Shown here: in pieces, positions 63,555 through 64,000 of the stretch
Position numbering within the stretch: position 1 is the first letter of the stretch
Layout: each line of letters opens with the position of its first letter
Notes under the pieces: model-generated
The model's input: the letters and a program-made list of their open reading frames with translations, nothing else
Database searches by the model: none
What the model was told of the DNA's origin: nothing
Translations under genes and position numbers: made by a program
Assembly: GCF_000250985.1 (NCBI RefSeq)
Contig: NW_013524650.1
Span: 282,831-346,830, forward strand
Direction of reading: 5' to 3'
Origin: Nematocida parisii ERTm1
Taxonomy: Eukaryota > Microsporidia
Length of the DNA stretch: 64,000 nucleotides

Positions 63555-64000
63555 ATGGATTCTTTGCTTGAAGATATAAGGAATGCCCTAGGAAGAGGGG
63601 ACGGTATTAAAGCACTACTCCTAGACGAGTATACCCGGGATTCTATCAGCCCCATTATATCCCATGCAGAATTACTTTCATATGACTTCTTTCTTTTTGA
63701 AACCATTAGAAGTACCAGGCAGCCAATTGATGTGTCGTGTGTAGCCATTCTAAGCAAAACTAGCTTGCCCCTTCTTGCTGAAGAAGTTCAAAAACAAGTT
63801 TATAAAGAGTACTATGTCTTTATAACAGACGAATTATCAGATGCTGAAATTGAAGAAATAGCAAAAAAGGACATAAACGGGATAATTAAAGAATTACAAG
63901 AATTATACTTTCCGGGCATTCCAGTGGATGATAATCTAATTATTTTAAACGGCACAAATGATCAGGAAATAGCACAGTCCCTTGCATGTCTGTTAAAGGG
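63555..64000 (+). CDS. Sec1/Munc18 (SM) family protein, partial at window end
   Basis: An open frame from ATG 63555 runs off the end of the window (148 complete codons). It has the SM-family N-domain: Lys-Ala-Leu-Leu-Leu-Asp-Glu-Tyr-Thr, Ile-Ser-x-Ile-hydrophobic-Ser-x-x-Glu-Leu-Leu, then a Phe-hydrophobic-x-x-x-Ile segment, an Ile-Leu region, Tyr-Lys-Glu-Tyr-Tyr-Val-Phe-Ile-Thr-Asp-Glu-Leu-Ser, Ala-Lys-Lys-Asp and a following Leu-Gln-Glu-Leu-Tyr helix. SM proteins clasp SNARE complexes in membrane fusion. The pattern fits Vps45 best, but Sly1 or Sec1 cannot be excluded from this part. The start lies 31 bp after the KH gene's stop. Confidence 0.75.
   Translation, partial: MDSLLEDIRNALGRGDGIKALLLDEYTRDSISPIISHAELLSYDFFLFETIRSTRQPIDVSCVAILSKTSLPLLAEEVQKQVYKEYYVFITDELSDAEIEEIAKKDINGIIKELQELYFPGIPVDDNLIILNGTNDQEIAQSLACLLK

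Overview
The window reads as a compact, AT-rich eukaryotic genome segment, most likely from a microsporidian and probably close to Nematocida (inference). The supporting evidence is: nearly all genes are single uninterrupted ORFs; many proteins are shortened versions of fungal orthologues (an eRF3 with almost no N-terminal extension, a short Prp43-type helicase, a KDEL receptor, a VTC protein); spacing between housekeeping genes is tiny (20-30 bp between divergent starts, 2 bp between convergent stops); AATAAA signals overlap stop codons; two nuclear-type tRNAs are present; and there are families of large secreted proteins without recognisable relatives. I see no bacterial operon signals, ribosome binding sites, CRISPR array or intact transposon.

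Layout. (1) 1-14.5 kb is a sparse accessory region. It holds a broken and a less broken copy of one secreted-protein family (2323-5238 and 11620-14472), a 5-TM protein, a 932-aa putative secreted protein and long AT-rich gaps with possible gene remnants. The two family copies share a tract of about 974 bp that is identical, followed in the second copy by an assembly gap. (2) 15-49 kb is a dense housekeeping block: a Nup155/170-like nucleoporin, an RNase PH-fold exosome subunit, Not3/5 of CCR4-NOT, KDEL receptor, phosducin-like thioredoxin-fold protein, a lipid cluster (phosphatidylserine decarboxylase, glycerol-3-phosphate dehydrogenase, LCB2), DEAH helicase, Trm112-Trm9, hemolysin-III/PAQR protein, Cdt1, eIF4A-like helicase, VTC polyphosphate polymerase, eS26, APC8/Cdc23, eRF3, an ABCG transporter and several unknowns. 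(3) 49-60 kb is again accessory: AT-rich minisatellites, a GC-elevated structured non-coding segment (about 49.95-50.63 kb, RNA candidate), membrane proteins, an ADCK2-like atypical kinase and an 899-aa paralogue of the 932-aa protein. (4) 60.4-64 kb returns to housekeeping: tRNA-Asp, Sec12-like protein, tRNA-Leu, KH-domain protein and the start of a Sec1/Munc18 protein running off the end.

How the genes relate. Several neighbours are functional partners. Trm112 and Trm9 (subunits of one tRNA methyltransferase) start 27 bp apart on opposite strands. An exosome subunit and a CCR4-NOT subunit (both mRNA decay) are divergent. PSD and GPD1 share a 25-bp divergent promoter and LCB2 follows. Early secretory functions recur (KDEL receptor, Sec12, SM protein). 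An AAATTTTT-type element lies just upstream of many starts, and a short ACCCGA/TCGGGT motif, often doubled at exactly 10 bp, is scattered through the intergenic DNA.

The most unusual items are the doubled 10-bp motif, the -1 frameshift at the same site in both copies of the secreted family, the identical tract between those copies, the pair of putative secreted 900-930-aa paralogues with a conserved Tyr-Ser-Asn-Cys-x-Glu motif, the structured RNA candidate, and an ADCK2-type kinase in an organism expected to lack ubiquinone. Function calls rest on reading motifs by eye; no searches were run.
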